Shown here: one piece after another, positions 23,401-32,350 of the stretch
Numbering within the stretch: position 1 is the first letter of the stretch
Layout of the letters: every line of letters starts with the position of its first letter
Origin: Cladobotryum mycophilum
Lineage: Eukaryota; Ascomycota; Sordariomycetes; Hypocreales; Hypocreaceae
NCBI GenBank assembly: GCA_036429605.1
Contig: CM071590.1
Span: 806,001 to 870,000 of the forward strand
Direction of reading: 5' to 3'
DNA length: 64,000 bases
The notes under the pieces: model-generated
Told to the model about the DNA's origin: nothing
What the model saw: only the letters and a program-made list of their open reading frames with translations
Database searches by the model: none
Made by a program: the position numbers and the translations under genes

Positions 23401-23581
23401 GGTACTGCAGGGCGCTATCGTGCTGAAGGACGGTGCCACGCAGCCGGTGCTGGACCGGTATGGGCTGAAGCGTGTGGAGATTAACCAGGCGCTTATGAGG
23501 ACGTATGCACGGCACTTTTATGCGAGGGGGTGGCTGCCGCATCCGCCTCGACGGCAGAAGAAGGTAGTGAATGGGGTTTAG
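20468..23581 (+). CDS. NRPS-like carboxylic acid reductase, A-T-R architecture
   Basis: An intronless frame encodes 1037 residues. The adenylation domain (about 10-545) has A3 YSSGTTGKPKG near 170, A5 NVYSASETHE near 303, A7 YKTGD and A10 Lys in SGKVNLKG. The carrier domain has the 4'-phosphopantetheine Ser in DFFDLGGHSL near 575. The thioester reductase domain starts with FLTGSTGYLG near 660 and has YGQTK near 825. The expected reaction is ATP activation of a carboxylic acid, thioester loading and NADPH reductive release to aldehyde. At the substrate pocket, the segment aligning with the SFDASVWEM motif of GrsA reads CNVFFVWEM. The Asp that binds an alpha-amino group is therefore Val, and a Trp is kept, which argues against an ordinary amino acid. 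This pattern recalls the fungal glycine betaine reductase ATRR, which has an extra C-terminal reductase; here that part may be the next gene. Substrate assignment is inference. Confidence 0.9.
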   Translation: MSILDTTKDLAALFQQQAQETPDAVALEDENRTLTYAELDNITFSLADRLRQYGVGRDNLVGILIGRSADNVIASLAALRAGGAFLVLELAYPPSLLRDVIEDATPTVIITQKAHAKNLKTSIPIIVIDQPEDTVVDGNPAPAVLDTETRPPLPADDDLDRLAFVSYSSGTTGKPKGIANPHRAPVLSYDLRFKLNDLQPGDRVACNVFFVWEMIRPLLRGATTVAVPDSASYDPIALVDFLSARRITDTLMTPTLLATVLSRHPDLGKKLPELRSLWLNGEVVTTDLVRRAFNALPNARLLNVYSASETHEIAAGDIKTFVDYESRVCPVGPPVDSEHIYILDEAGNRLDAGVSGELYVGGDLLAREYLNLPETTATAFQIDPFETKPGARMYKTGDMARLLPSGLLEITGRVGGMIKTRGYTVQPGAVETTITKHLAVRDCAVVAHGEGLQKQLVAYIVPDNENIRNRTIVVIDDSGHSPVARRALSAHLAHYMIPPLWVELEELPTHSVSGKVNLKGLPPPPNPETPAPAPARERNVAVEMDTIIRIWSAALNVPTSAITPNHDFFDLGGHSLSLAELASRLSKAFGFPVPLAPLAGTPTLEGHLEAVRAARDGHTEAVQADLPAVLTADSMLPDDIHTSDHKEVPLRRLSDAETVFLTGSTGYLGAFLLKAILEKTDAQVLCLVRFTEPSDEHKPAGMARIRNNLVDLGLWDDAMVDRIEVVPGNLARNRLGLSPYVFEDLAFRVQVVIHAAATVNLVYPYAALRNANVGGAREIIRLAARGGATLHHVSTNGVLPPSAEGWSEDCTIELDDVPEKLLDGYGQTKWVAEKLVCEAHKRGIPVKIHRPGTISGHSVTGATNTYDLLNALVVESLNLGYAPDVEGWAMEMTPVDFVANAIVALANDIDSKQLVYHLGDPSPAPSTAVFNALSDLGYKTEKLSWDDWVDTWKEKRGSRGGDEPFTVDILRGGMPTVEVLQGAIVLKDGATQPVLDRYGLKRVEINQALMRTYARHFYARGWLPHPPRRQKKVVNGV

Positions 23582-24266
23582 ATGTATATATGAAGGTAGA
23601 TAGGAACATTGGGATTATACTGTGTCAAGTTCTTGAATGCACATGCTATTATGGTTATTTGAGTCTTTATTTGAGGCTTTATTTCAAACTTGTTGTATGA
23701 CTCTATATGGTAATGGTGAGGCATCTCCTGAGATGCATGTTCCATGTGTTCATCATCATGTTTGAGCAGAACTAGAGATGACAATTGATTGAACATGCAT
23801 AGTATAAAACTATATAAAGAGATTGGCTGTGATGGTCTTTTCTGATCAAATAATACTAAACGGTTTACAAAGAGACTGTCGGTCAGTCTTATCTTGATTG
23901 ACGTCAATGTGGATTGACATGATCGTTTGCTCCACCCCCTTTAGACACAGTGCCAATGAGTAGAGGGAGGGGCATGAGGGGTAAATTCTATCCCGTCCCC
24001 CGCATTTGCCCCCGACTCTGGACGTTCATGCTGTGACACCATCACTTCTTCCCACTTCGACCTTTCATTGTTTCCGGACTCGCCAAGCTTTTATTATTAT
24101 TTTACTTTACGTACATTCTTCTTTGGGACATACAATAAGCAGAGGTACAAATCTAAGTGATTGAAGCCAATCATCGAAGAAATTTATTACAGTCTCTATC
24201 GGACGTCTCAGTTCCCACTCAACACTCACCTGAGAGACTGCCTTACCCAATCCACATACATACATC
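23582..24266. other. Intergenic region between NRPS-like reductase and SDR
   Basis: No coding sequence is supported. It contains the 3' end of the reductase gene and the promoter/leader of the SDR gene. Confidence 0.4.
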
Positions 24267-25022
24267 ATGGATACCAGCAAGGGACGTCTCGCCGGCAAAG
24301 TCGCCGTCGTCACAGGCGCATCTTCAGGCATTGGAGCAGCCGTAGCCGCAGCCCTCGCCAAAGAAGGCGCGCACGTCGCTCTCGCTGCCCGTCGCGTCGA
24401 GTCCCTGGAGACCATCAAGACCAACATCTCCGGCCACGGGGGCAACATTCTGGTTCACAAGACGGACGTCACCAAGAAAGAGGACGTGGACGCGCTGATC
24501 AAGGAGACAGAGGAGAAGCTTGGCCCAGTCGACGTGCTGGTCTGCGCTGCGGGCATCATGTATTACACGCTCATGGCAAATGGGCTGACGGAGCAGTGGG
24601 ACCGGATGATTGACGTGAACTGCAAGGGCGTGCTGCACTGCCTGGCGGCCACCGTGCCCGGTATGCTGGAGCGCAAGACGGGCCACGTCGTCGGCATATC
24701 GTCCGACGCGGGCCGCAAAGCCTACGCCGGCCTGGCCGTCTACTCGGCCACCAAGTTCTTCCTCGAGGCAACCCTCCAGAGCCTGCGGCTCGAGACCGTG
24801 GGGTCCGGCCTGCGGGTGACCTCCATCCAGCCGGGTAACACGGTTACGGAGATTTTCGATCTGTCTACTGACAAAGAGGCGATCAAGAAGTACGCCGAAC
24901 CGTCGGGGGCAAAGTACCTGGACGCGGAGGATGTGGCGGCGGCGATTGTGTATGCCGTTTGTGCGCCGGAGCATGTGGGCGTGAATGAGATTTTGATTGA
25001 CCCTAGAGATGAGCCCATTTAA
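24267..25022 (+). CDS. Short-chain dehydrogenase/reductase, YdfG-like
   Basis: A single exon encodes 251 residues, the usual length of classical SDRs. The cofactor motif TGASSGIG lies at 16-23, followed by the Arg pair in AARR expected for NADPH preference. The CAAG motif, the catalytic Ser in GISSDAG and YSATK (Tyr159, Lys163) are all present. The PGMLERKTGHVV and PGNTVTEIF segments resemble YdfG-type enzymes, which reduce small 3-hydroxy acids or aldehydes. It follows the A-T-R gene on the same strand with a 685-base gap. In ATRR-type proteins a YdfG-like domain is fused behind the thioester reductase and reduces the aldehyde to the alcohol, so this gene could supply that step in trans. A general SDR unrelated to its neighbour is the alternative. 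Confidence 0.92.
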   Translation: MDTSKGRLAGKVAVVTGASSGIGAAVAAALAKEGAHVALAARRVESLETIKTNISGHGGNILVHKTDVTKKEDVDALIKETEEKLGPVDVLVCAAGIMYYTLMANGLTEQWDRMIDVNCKGVLHCLAATVPGMLERKTGHVVGISSDAGRKAYAGLAVYSATKFFLEATLQSLRLETVGSGLRVTSIQPGNTVTEIFDLSTDKEAIKKYAEPSGAKYLDAEDVAAAIVYAVCAPEHVGVNEILIDPRDEPI

Positions 25023-25050
25023 GGGGTTTGGATCTATTGGAACTATGAAA

Positions 25051-25130
25051 AGTAGGGGAAGTAGGGGAAGTAGGGGAAGTAGGGGAAGTAGGGGAAGTAG
25101 GGGAAGTAGGGGAAGTAGGGGAAGTAGGGA
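25051..25130 (+). repeat. Tandem 9-mer (AGTAGGGGA) minisatellite, G-quadruplex-like
   Basis: Eight perfect copies of AGTAGGGGA run from 25051 to 25122, followed by one copy lacking a G (25123-25130). Each unit carries four consecutive G bases separated by five others, which fits the G-quadruplex consensus on the plus strand several times over. It lies in the 268-base gap between the SDR stop and the convergent patatin gene stop, so it may be in both 3' untranslated regions. Confidence 0.95.
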
Positions 25131-25290
25131 AGATCTGGGTATGGGGGGTAAAATTGGAGGGGGCTATACAAATACACAACGCTGAAATTATCATCCCCCT
25201 AAAGTACCAAAGCCAGAGTATTATAGGAAAATAGGTGAGATCGTAACGAAACATTCCAAAGTTGCAGACTGAATGTCTATGCTCCTACAT

Positions 25291-28200
25291 CTATTTCTTC
25301 GTCATGCCAGCTTTTCCTTTTATCCATTCGCTTGTCTTCGACTTATCCAACTTTCCCTCCACGGAGTGAACGGCGTGATCTACAACCTGACGCCAGGGAC
25401 GTGCGGCGGCGAGTTTGGAACGGAGCGATTGCGAGTCACTCGTCTCTTTGACTAGTATTATTTCCTTGACTGCGATTTGGGAAACTATGCGTACGTTAGC
25501 AAATGGTCTCGTAGACATGAATGTGTGCTTGTTGGAGTGCTTACCATCATAATCGTGCTGTAGCTTTCTTGGGAATGCACTGATATGATGACCGTCTTGG
25601 TTGCCAGTCCTTTCGGGGCGGAGAATGAGGGTTATTTCAGTCTCAGCTAGAACATGCGAGACGTCTACTTCGAGCGGAAGATGAAACTCTCCCTTTTCCT
25701 TCATGCCCCTGATAATGTCTGCGTTGATGTGTACATGGGGGCTTCCAGTATCCTCGTGAGTCTCCTTGATGTGAAAATATGGCTGAAACTGCGGGGATGA
25801 GAGACTTTCCAAGTGTTTACCCAGCAGTCTGATCGAGTCGGGGAGCAGGCGGCACTTGATGGCTCCTTTACACTTGTACGTCTTATTTTGCGACGTAATC
25901 TCGTCCTGCTTGAAAGAGTAGTAGAAGCTTGAAGCAATCAGATGATCAGCAATATCTCTGAACTGTGCATCATCAACCTTTAATACCGCCTGGCGACATC
26001 TATTCAGAGCCTCGTCTGACGCATCATCCATTTGCACCACCTCGTCAAACTGGGCATTCAGCCGACGATATTTCCTCTGAGATGCTACACTGGGCGTCGC
26101 TCGGGTTTGCAGCCATTCATACCAGATGCGTTCGCTACACATGCTGCTGTCGAGCTGGTTGACGAGAATGTCCTTTAGCAGCGTGATGTAGTTGGAAGGG
26201 TCCGAACTCTTGGCCGCCCTGGATGCGGCCTCGTCGTCTAGTCCGTTTGTGTGGTACATGTCCAGCTCGTCCTCGAAGAACCCTGTCCCGAGTGATAGCA
26301 GTATGTCGGGATGGGAGTTTGCGCTCTCTGGCCAGATCCTGGTGAACTCGGATCCTGCGATTCGTATGGGATTGTTGTGGAATACGCCGCCGTCTAGGAA
26401 GAGAAGGCCTGTGCCTTCGTGCTTTAGAGGGGGAAGTACGTCGGTGCTGCTGACGTAGCTCTGGCTCTGCACGGTATTAGCAAAAAGATATTTAGGGGTA
26501 TGTGAATGTAAATTGGTATCGAGGTACGTACGCTTCCCATACTTTGATCGTCCTGCGTGGTGAAGTTCTCTGGAGCTTATACAACTCTGCCGTTGTGTTA
26601 GTTACATATCCAAGAGCCTTACATATAAAGTCCTAGACAGTAGAACACTGGGTGGATAAGTCTTACCGTATTCAGACGACTTCCTATTGTAATTGCTCAG
26701 AACGATGGCCTGACCATTCGGAGTGCACGTCGTAACCGCAACCTTTACCGGCACCGACTTGGACTTGGGCGCCCACCCAAAGAGGTTCGCATCGTCTGTA
26801 AAGGTCTCCTTGAGGGCCTTTTCTATGTAATCTGGGTCATAACTGCCCTGCCTGACGATGGAAAAGATGTCATCGACAAAGAGAAAATCGCGGTCCTTGT
26901 GAAAGGCTTCTTTGCATAGCAATGCGAATTTCTCGCGGCACTCTTGGACTGATAGACCTGCGGGGCCGAGTGCGCAGGATATTATGCCTCCAGCACTACA
27001 TTTTAAGTTATTAGCATGGGCGATTCAAAGTTCATAATAATATACGATTCAGCTGAGTATTGTGGCGAGTCGTAGAGTCTCGACTTACCTAGTTCCAACA
27101 ATCAAGTCAAAAAACTCTCGCAATGGTACCTCGCCGAGGAACTGTTGGACTCTGGTCAGAATCTCCAATTCCACCATTCCCTTGATACCTCCTCTGTGAG
27201 AATGTTAGTCATAGAGCTTATGGCTGTATCATCATCAGTAATCCTCCTAGGGAGTTGTCTTACCCATCTAAGCTGAGAATACGTGGTGCAGCCTGTTTAG
27301 GCTTCTGCGATCCAATCCAACCATTGGACCAGTTATCCTGCCGATGTTCGATGAGCGGGCACTTCTTCAGCTTGAAAAAGCCACCATCTATATATTCTCC
27401 CATATTCTGGACGCAGTCATTGCAAATGATGTGGCCGCATGGCAGGCAATTCTCCGGGATGCCCTCGAGGCACGATAAACATGTCGAATGGCTAACGAGA
27501 CCATCGATTTCCTTTATTTTACCGTAAAAGGCGCGAGCTCGCTCGGCATGGGTTTTGGACATGTTCTTCTCAGCGAAGCTAGCAAACAAGTCATGCAACG
27601 ACTCTTTGACCATGTTTCTAATCGTGGCCTGGGCGCTCTCGAGGGTTTGCTTGGTGATGTCTCCTTCCTTTGGGGTCACATCTTCGGATCCGAACCAAAA
27701 CTTGAGTTGGCGCTTCTGGCATTTGGGACATGGCAAGTATTTGTTCCAGTATAGCTCGACTGCCCGGTCGCATTGCTGGGAGAGGCGAGCAAATAGCTCT
27801 GCGTCGATGTGAGGATCCGCTATGCTCGTATTAGTGAAGAGATCTAACAGCATTCGGATGCCGATTGTTTTCTAGAACATAGGCTTAAACGAGCTTCACT
27901 TACCAGAATCTCGGAGTTCGGCCAGCAATAGACAGGAGGCAGCGAAAGCCCACATTTTATTGCGGTTGTCGCTATCCCTATCCTTTGCAATCCGGCTAAC
28001 GTTGACTGCTAGATTTACGATGGAGTGGACAATGTCAGACGGCATTTGGTAGACATCATCCCAGATAGCTTCGCAAAACGGGCACGTTTCTTCCTTTGGC
28101 TTCTTCTTCCCAAAGAACCCCGATACCTTTATGGAGCTCGAGTACTGCCTCATGTCAAGTATGGATCGAAACCCTTCTGCGCGCGCAAGATCATCAAGCA

Positions 28201-28924
28201 GATCCATCGAAGATTCGAGCATTTCCGTTGGACCTACAGAGTTCTGGAAGCGAACAATGCGAATGCTGGAGAAGTAGGGCTTCAGGAGTCCCTTTGCCGA
28301 ATTGATGGGCTCATGGCTCTTCTGCAGATGGTTGAAACGCTTCTGCAATCCAGACAGGCTTGTGGGATTTCGCATGCTGAGTGTCTCTTGCACGACTGCT
28401 CTGATGCCATGGGGTGCTTCGTCCTCTTTCTCATCTTGACTGATGACTGCGATGATGACGCGCGGTAGCTTGGCCTTTTTCCCAGACGATTGACTCTTTT
28501 GTGACAGTTCCACTAAATGCTTGGTGGTGCGTTGGAGTTGACTAGATTCTTTGATGAGTAAAATGCTATTGCAGATGATCGCTTATGAGGAATTCGCTTA
28601 CTCTGCCTTGCATTCGACATAGAGCATGCTATCCGGGATGACGGTGATGATCTTGGGGTAGAATCCGAGAAACTCATCGTCCCCCGTCGACTGGTCATCC
28701 ACCTTTGCCCTCAACCGTATCTTTATTTCCTGCAAATCCAGAATGACAATGCCATGTTCAGTCGGACTTTTGGCCAAAACTTCCAGTTTAGAAGTTACAT
28801 TGTGCTCAATCTTGCTCGCGGCTGTTGTCCCAGATGAGGCGGTGGTGTGAGTTGAGCTGACACGAACGCTCCCATGTATATGAATCGAGGCTTCTCCACT
28901 ACCAGCACTCGGTGTTACAGTCAT
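25291..28924 (-). CDS. RING-finger plus patatin-like phospholipase protein with one apparent frameshift
   Basis: Minus-strand exons: 28924-28602, 28541-27904, 27819-27264, 27193-27089, 26995-26667, 26586-26532, 26466-25545, 25484-25291. One added base in the G5 run at 26429-26433 gives exactly 1040 residues. The order is an unassigned N-terminus with CPFC and CPKC pairs; a RING-type zinc finger (about 434-475, CLSCLEG...CGHIICNDC...CPL); then a patatin domain. The patatin domain has the DGGGIKG oxyanion loop (about 505), the nucleophile in GTSAGG (about 541), the ARATSAAPTYF block and the catalytic Asp in FLDGGVFHNNP. Patatins are Ser-Asp lipid acyl hydrolases. The pairing with RING is known from fungal proteins annotated FabD/lysophospholipase-like; a role in ubiquitination, defence or incompatibility is inference. 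The last intron (25544-25485) is 60 nt, stopless and in frame, so it could be retained. More upstream exons are possible. Confidence 0.85.
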
Positions 28925-30848
28925 CTTTAATCGTGATAGAGTTAGTATCTAGCTCCTACTATGACTGTAAATCCCGTTGCGAGGTTTTTGATGTTTTCCT
29001 TCTTCTCCTTTGTCCTTCTAAGAAAGGTGCTGTGGCGGAATGCTACGTCTTATGTATAGTTGGGATTCATGAAAGGATGGCAAAACGCAATGCAGTAATG
29101 ATGCGCATCCACGTGCAGAATAAAACAAGGCTGTCAAAGAAGCGTATAACCAATAGGTCCAGAGATGCCTTACCTTTTTTTGGCCCAACGAGACGAGGGT
29201 TGGACGCGGTTAGGCAGCAGTAAGACTTGGCAGAGGAATCAGATTGTGACCAGATGATTACCTTCAATCTATATTCTTTTTCACCGCGATCCACAATTTG
29301 TTGCATGAGACATCTGTATTCATCCATCTTGTACCTGTTACCTCCCCCACTTGTTCTATTCCAGGGGGCTCACGGTCCACTTCCGGAATGGCTGTGTCAC
29401 CGGGGCGCAAATCCCTGTGAGCTCGGACGGTCTTCCTGCGGGGGATTGCTGACGACTTGAACAATGATTAGCTGAGATTATGGGCATCTCTGTGCAATGC
29501 AAAGTAGGGTATCTTATTGGAGGCTCGCATACCACTGTGCTGAGCTGTATTAGGAAGGGCGCCGAGTCATCTGGGGCGAATGCTTTATACGGTCAGGCTG
29601 TGGCTGTGCCGTAGGCTTCGTCAGATCTTCGAGGGTATCACAGACAGCCTCGGCTCTGAGGGCAACATTTTTCCATTTGATGAAGGATTGCAAGGTGGCT
29701 AACCACCAGCAGCCCGGCCGGAAGCGAGACAGAGCAGCATTTCAAGAACGGTATATCAAACAAAATGACAGGGCTTGTTCTTTTGACCAGATCATGGTAT
29801 CTGGTGTGGAAAATGCATCAATATGGTCTGTGAGAAATGTCTAATCTCGACCAAGACCAAGATAGTAGAAGAGTAGAGACCGAAAGCATATGTGCCATGG
29901 CAAAGTATTGACTGTCCTACTAATTCACTAGATGTTAAACTACTAAATAAGCCCTGCGTTGCGTTGAAAGACATCAAAGTAAAGGCTTGAGTATATGACC
30001 CGATCATATACTAGGTATGTCTAGGCATGGATCAAAAACGTGACGTACGATCTAGCTACCGTCTAGATTACACAAAGCCCTGCCTTGAGATGTTAAAACG
30101 ACAGCCTTGCAGAATTAAGGCTGCGCCTTGCTGAGTGGGATCAGAAGATGTTTTGCCAATCGGTCACGTCTCTTGGCCAGTCGTCAGCATACTACCGGAA
30201 TCCAGGCTGTTGCTAAGATCCTCGTACGAGAATATTAATAGTTCATCAGACCCGGCAAACAGATTGAAAAGACCTCCATCGGCTCACTCAAGGCACGCAA
30301 TCAATTAACCTTCAAGCCTGCATGAGATGAGATACGTCAAGTGCAAGTTCTTTCTCCACCAAAAACGGGGGCTACCCGGGAGTCTCTCAAACGTGATTTT
30401 TATTAGCTATGTAGATCATTTGATCATGTAGTTCTAAGACAATGAGGTATTTAATACTGTCAAAAAAGGGAAGAGGTGGATAATTTTTCAAGAAGCTTGA
30501 TGAGTCGTGATTGGGAGAGCTGATCATCCGTTGCCCCTAGCTACCGTTGCCCTATATGGACGGGGATCTCGGCCCCTCCATTAGCAAAATGCAACCCCGT
30601 TTAAAAATGATACCTTTTCGTTACTTCGCGTTCTATCTGGTCTTTTTTACCTCGACGTTTACATCGGGTTCTGCATCTGATGGGGGGCTATCCGTGGCAG
30701 TGGGAATTCCACCTGCAATGACGGGATCTGGAGGGCTACCCGTCCCAAAGTGTGGAGGTGGCTGCCGTAGGAGAAACCCAGAGGTGCGAAACGGGTATGT
30801 GGTGTCTTACTATTTATTCTGTCTTTTTTTTTCTTTTTTTCTTTTTAG
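28925..30848. other. Region between patatin and TenA-like genes; possible upstream patatin exon
   Basis: No complete gene is seen. On the minus strand 29327-29176 reads about 50 plausible residues starting MDEYRCLMQQ and ends at a good GTAAGG donor. A TACTAAC branch point and AAAG acceptor lie just before the patatin ATG at 28924. The phase does not match as read (an A7 run lies at the donor), so a joined exon is only a possibility. On the plus strand, a pyrimidine-rich intron end at 30848 opens the TenA-like gene. Confidence 0.3.
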
Positions 30849-31763
30849 AGAAGAGGAACTAATCGCATTATAAGAACGCTCGTCGACCAGCTTTGGACGC
30901 GAAATTGTGACATGGTCGAGAAGTTTCTCAATACCACCTTCATAATGACGCAAGCCCAAGGTCGTGAGGGTAGCTTAGAATCGTTCAAATATTTCTCCGT
31001 GGTACGTGAAGAAGAATAATCTCCAACACAATCTATAGACCAACACTCCAATAGCAAGATTACTACTATCTAGTCGAGACGATTCGACACGAAGCGTTTC
31101 TAATGGCAGCGGTTACTCATCCCTCGCAAAAGGATGTGGTCAGCAGCTTAAATGATAGCATCATATCAATAAACACACAGATAGCATTTACCGCGGAATA
31201 CCGCCACAATCTTACGACCGAACTCGGCATACAGCCAAGTATCCTGGAGGAGAAATCCCCAAACAGGGCTATCCAGGTGTACATGGCTTGGCTTCAGAGC
31301 AACATCCATTTCGGTTGGTTTGCGTATCAAGTTTCGAGGATCCCATGTCTTTATGTGAGAACCTTCATCATCACACCATAGCCTCTGCTGGGTTGCTAAC
31401 ACTGACCAGGGATGGGGTGAAATTGCCAACAAGGTCAATGAGGAGATGAGCGACGCTGCAAGGGGTATGTCACTAAATACTCGTCAAATATTCTAGAATC
31501 TCGCTTACACATGTAGATTCGATGTTCTATAAACAGTGGGTTGAGCCAAACAAGAATTGGGTGTACGGTGCAGACCTCTCCGGTATGAGCTCGCGTCTTT
31601 CTACAAGACCATCCTTTGCTAACGTAACAATACAGCACATCTACAGGACAAAGTAGAGCTTCACAACAATACCGAGACCTTTGAGATCTACAACAGGATA
31701 TTTCGAGAAGCCATGGCCTTGGAGATGGCGTTTCTCGAAAGCGCAAATAACATGCGGTTGTAA
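30849..31763 (+). CDS. TenA/heme-oxygenase-like protein, N-terminal exon unresolved
   Basis: Exons 30849-31001, 31055-31354, 31410-31464, 31517-31582 and 31636-31763 join in consistent phase to 233 residues and a TAA stop. The introns are 52-55 nt. The protein looks like the TenA (thiaminase II)/heme-oxygenase-like all-helical fold: LVDQLWTRN, FLNTTFIM, FKYFSVQDYYYL, then a WLQSNIHFGWFAYQV segment and a C-terminal NRIFREAMALEMAFLES helix. Known TenA proteins hydrolyse thiamine breakdown products; fungal relatives also occur in unrelated metabolic settings, so function here is uncertain. The first exon follows a clear CTTTTTAG acceptor and has no suitable start codon. The reading upstream (ending at the GTATGT donor near 30797) does not connect in phase, so the true N-terminus is missing from this model. 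Confidence 0.65.
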
Positions 31764-32350
31764 AACAAACTCATGTTGCCTGCCACAGCGCCTACTTATT
31801 TCTCCGTTTAAACGCCTGGGAAATGCCATCATCATATAAAAAGGCCAGGGTTTTTATGTTTCTCGTAGGGTTAATATATATTTTCGAGCGACGATGTTAG
31901 GAATCTGTATTGATGGGCACAATTCTCGATGTAACTTGGTTATTTATGTAGCCAAGTCTTCTGTTCTTCCTCACTGTTAGCTATTCATAGTTTTCCTCAT
32001 ATAGTATGCCTGACGGTTTAGCAGGGCCTCCTTATACCTCCTATTTCAGAGACATCTCATACATTGTCTATCCTGCCATTAATGATGACCTGTCTTGGTG
32101 TGTTCACATCACAGTCATCGACAGGAGATTGGCAAAGTAATGCATCGACCATAGAACGTACATGAAGCTAGCAAGAGACGTCACTCACAGCAAGAGAGGG
32201 TAAAAACAGAAAAGAATGAGAATAAATGCGCCAGGGTATCAAAAATATACAAGAATCTGCAATCATCACCTCGTTATCCACGCCATTCCTATCCATGCCA
32301 TTCCTATCCCAGTTCCATCGAACCCAAATAATTCCCATCACGGCGCCTAC
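31764..32350. other. Convergent intergenic region, TenA-like and RdRP 3' ends
   Basis: No gene is seen. A tandem duplication CATTCCTATC appears near 32283-32310. The stretch should contain both transcripts' 3' ends. Confidence 0.4.

Noticed and set aside
26429..26472. A separate gene starting at 26472 (reading frame beginning QSQSYVSSTDVL)
   Set aside because: The alternative frame of the same bases gives the conserved patatin block ARATSAAPTYF joined in phase to the previous exon. The frame at 26472 is only valid after the G5 run.
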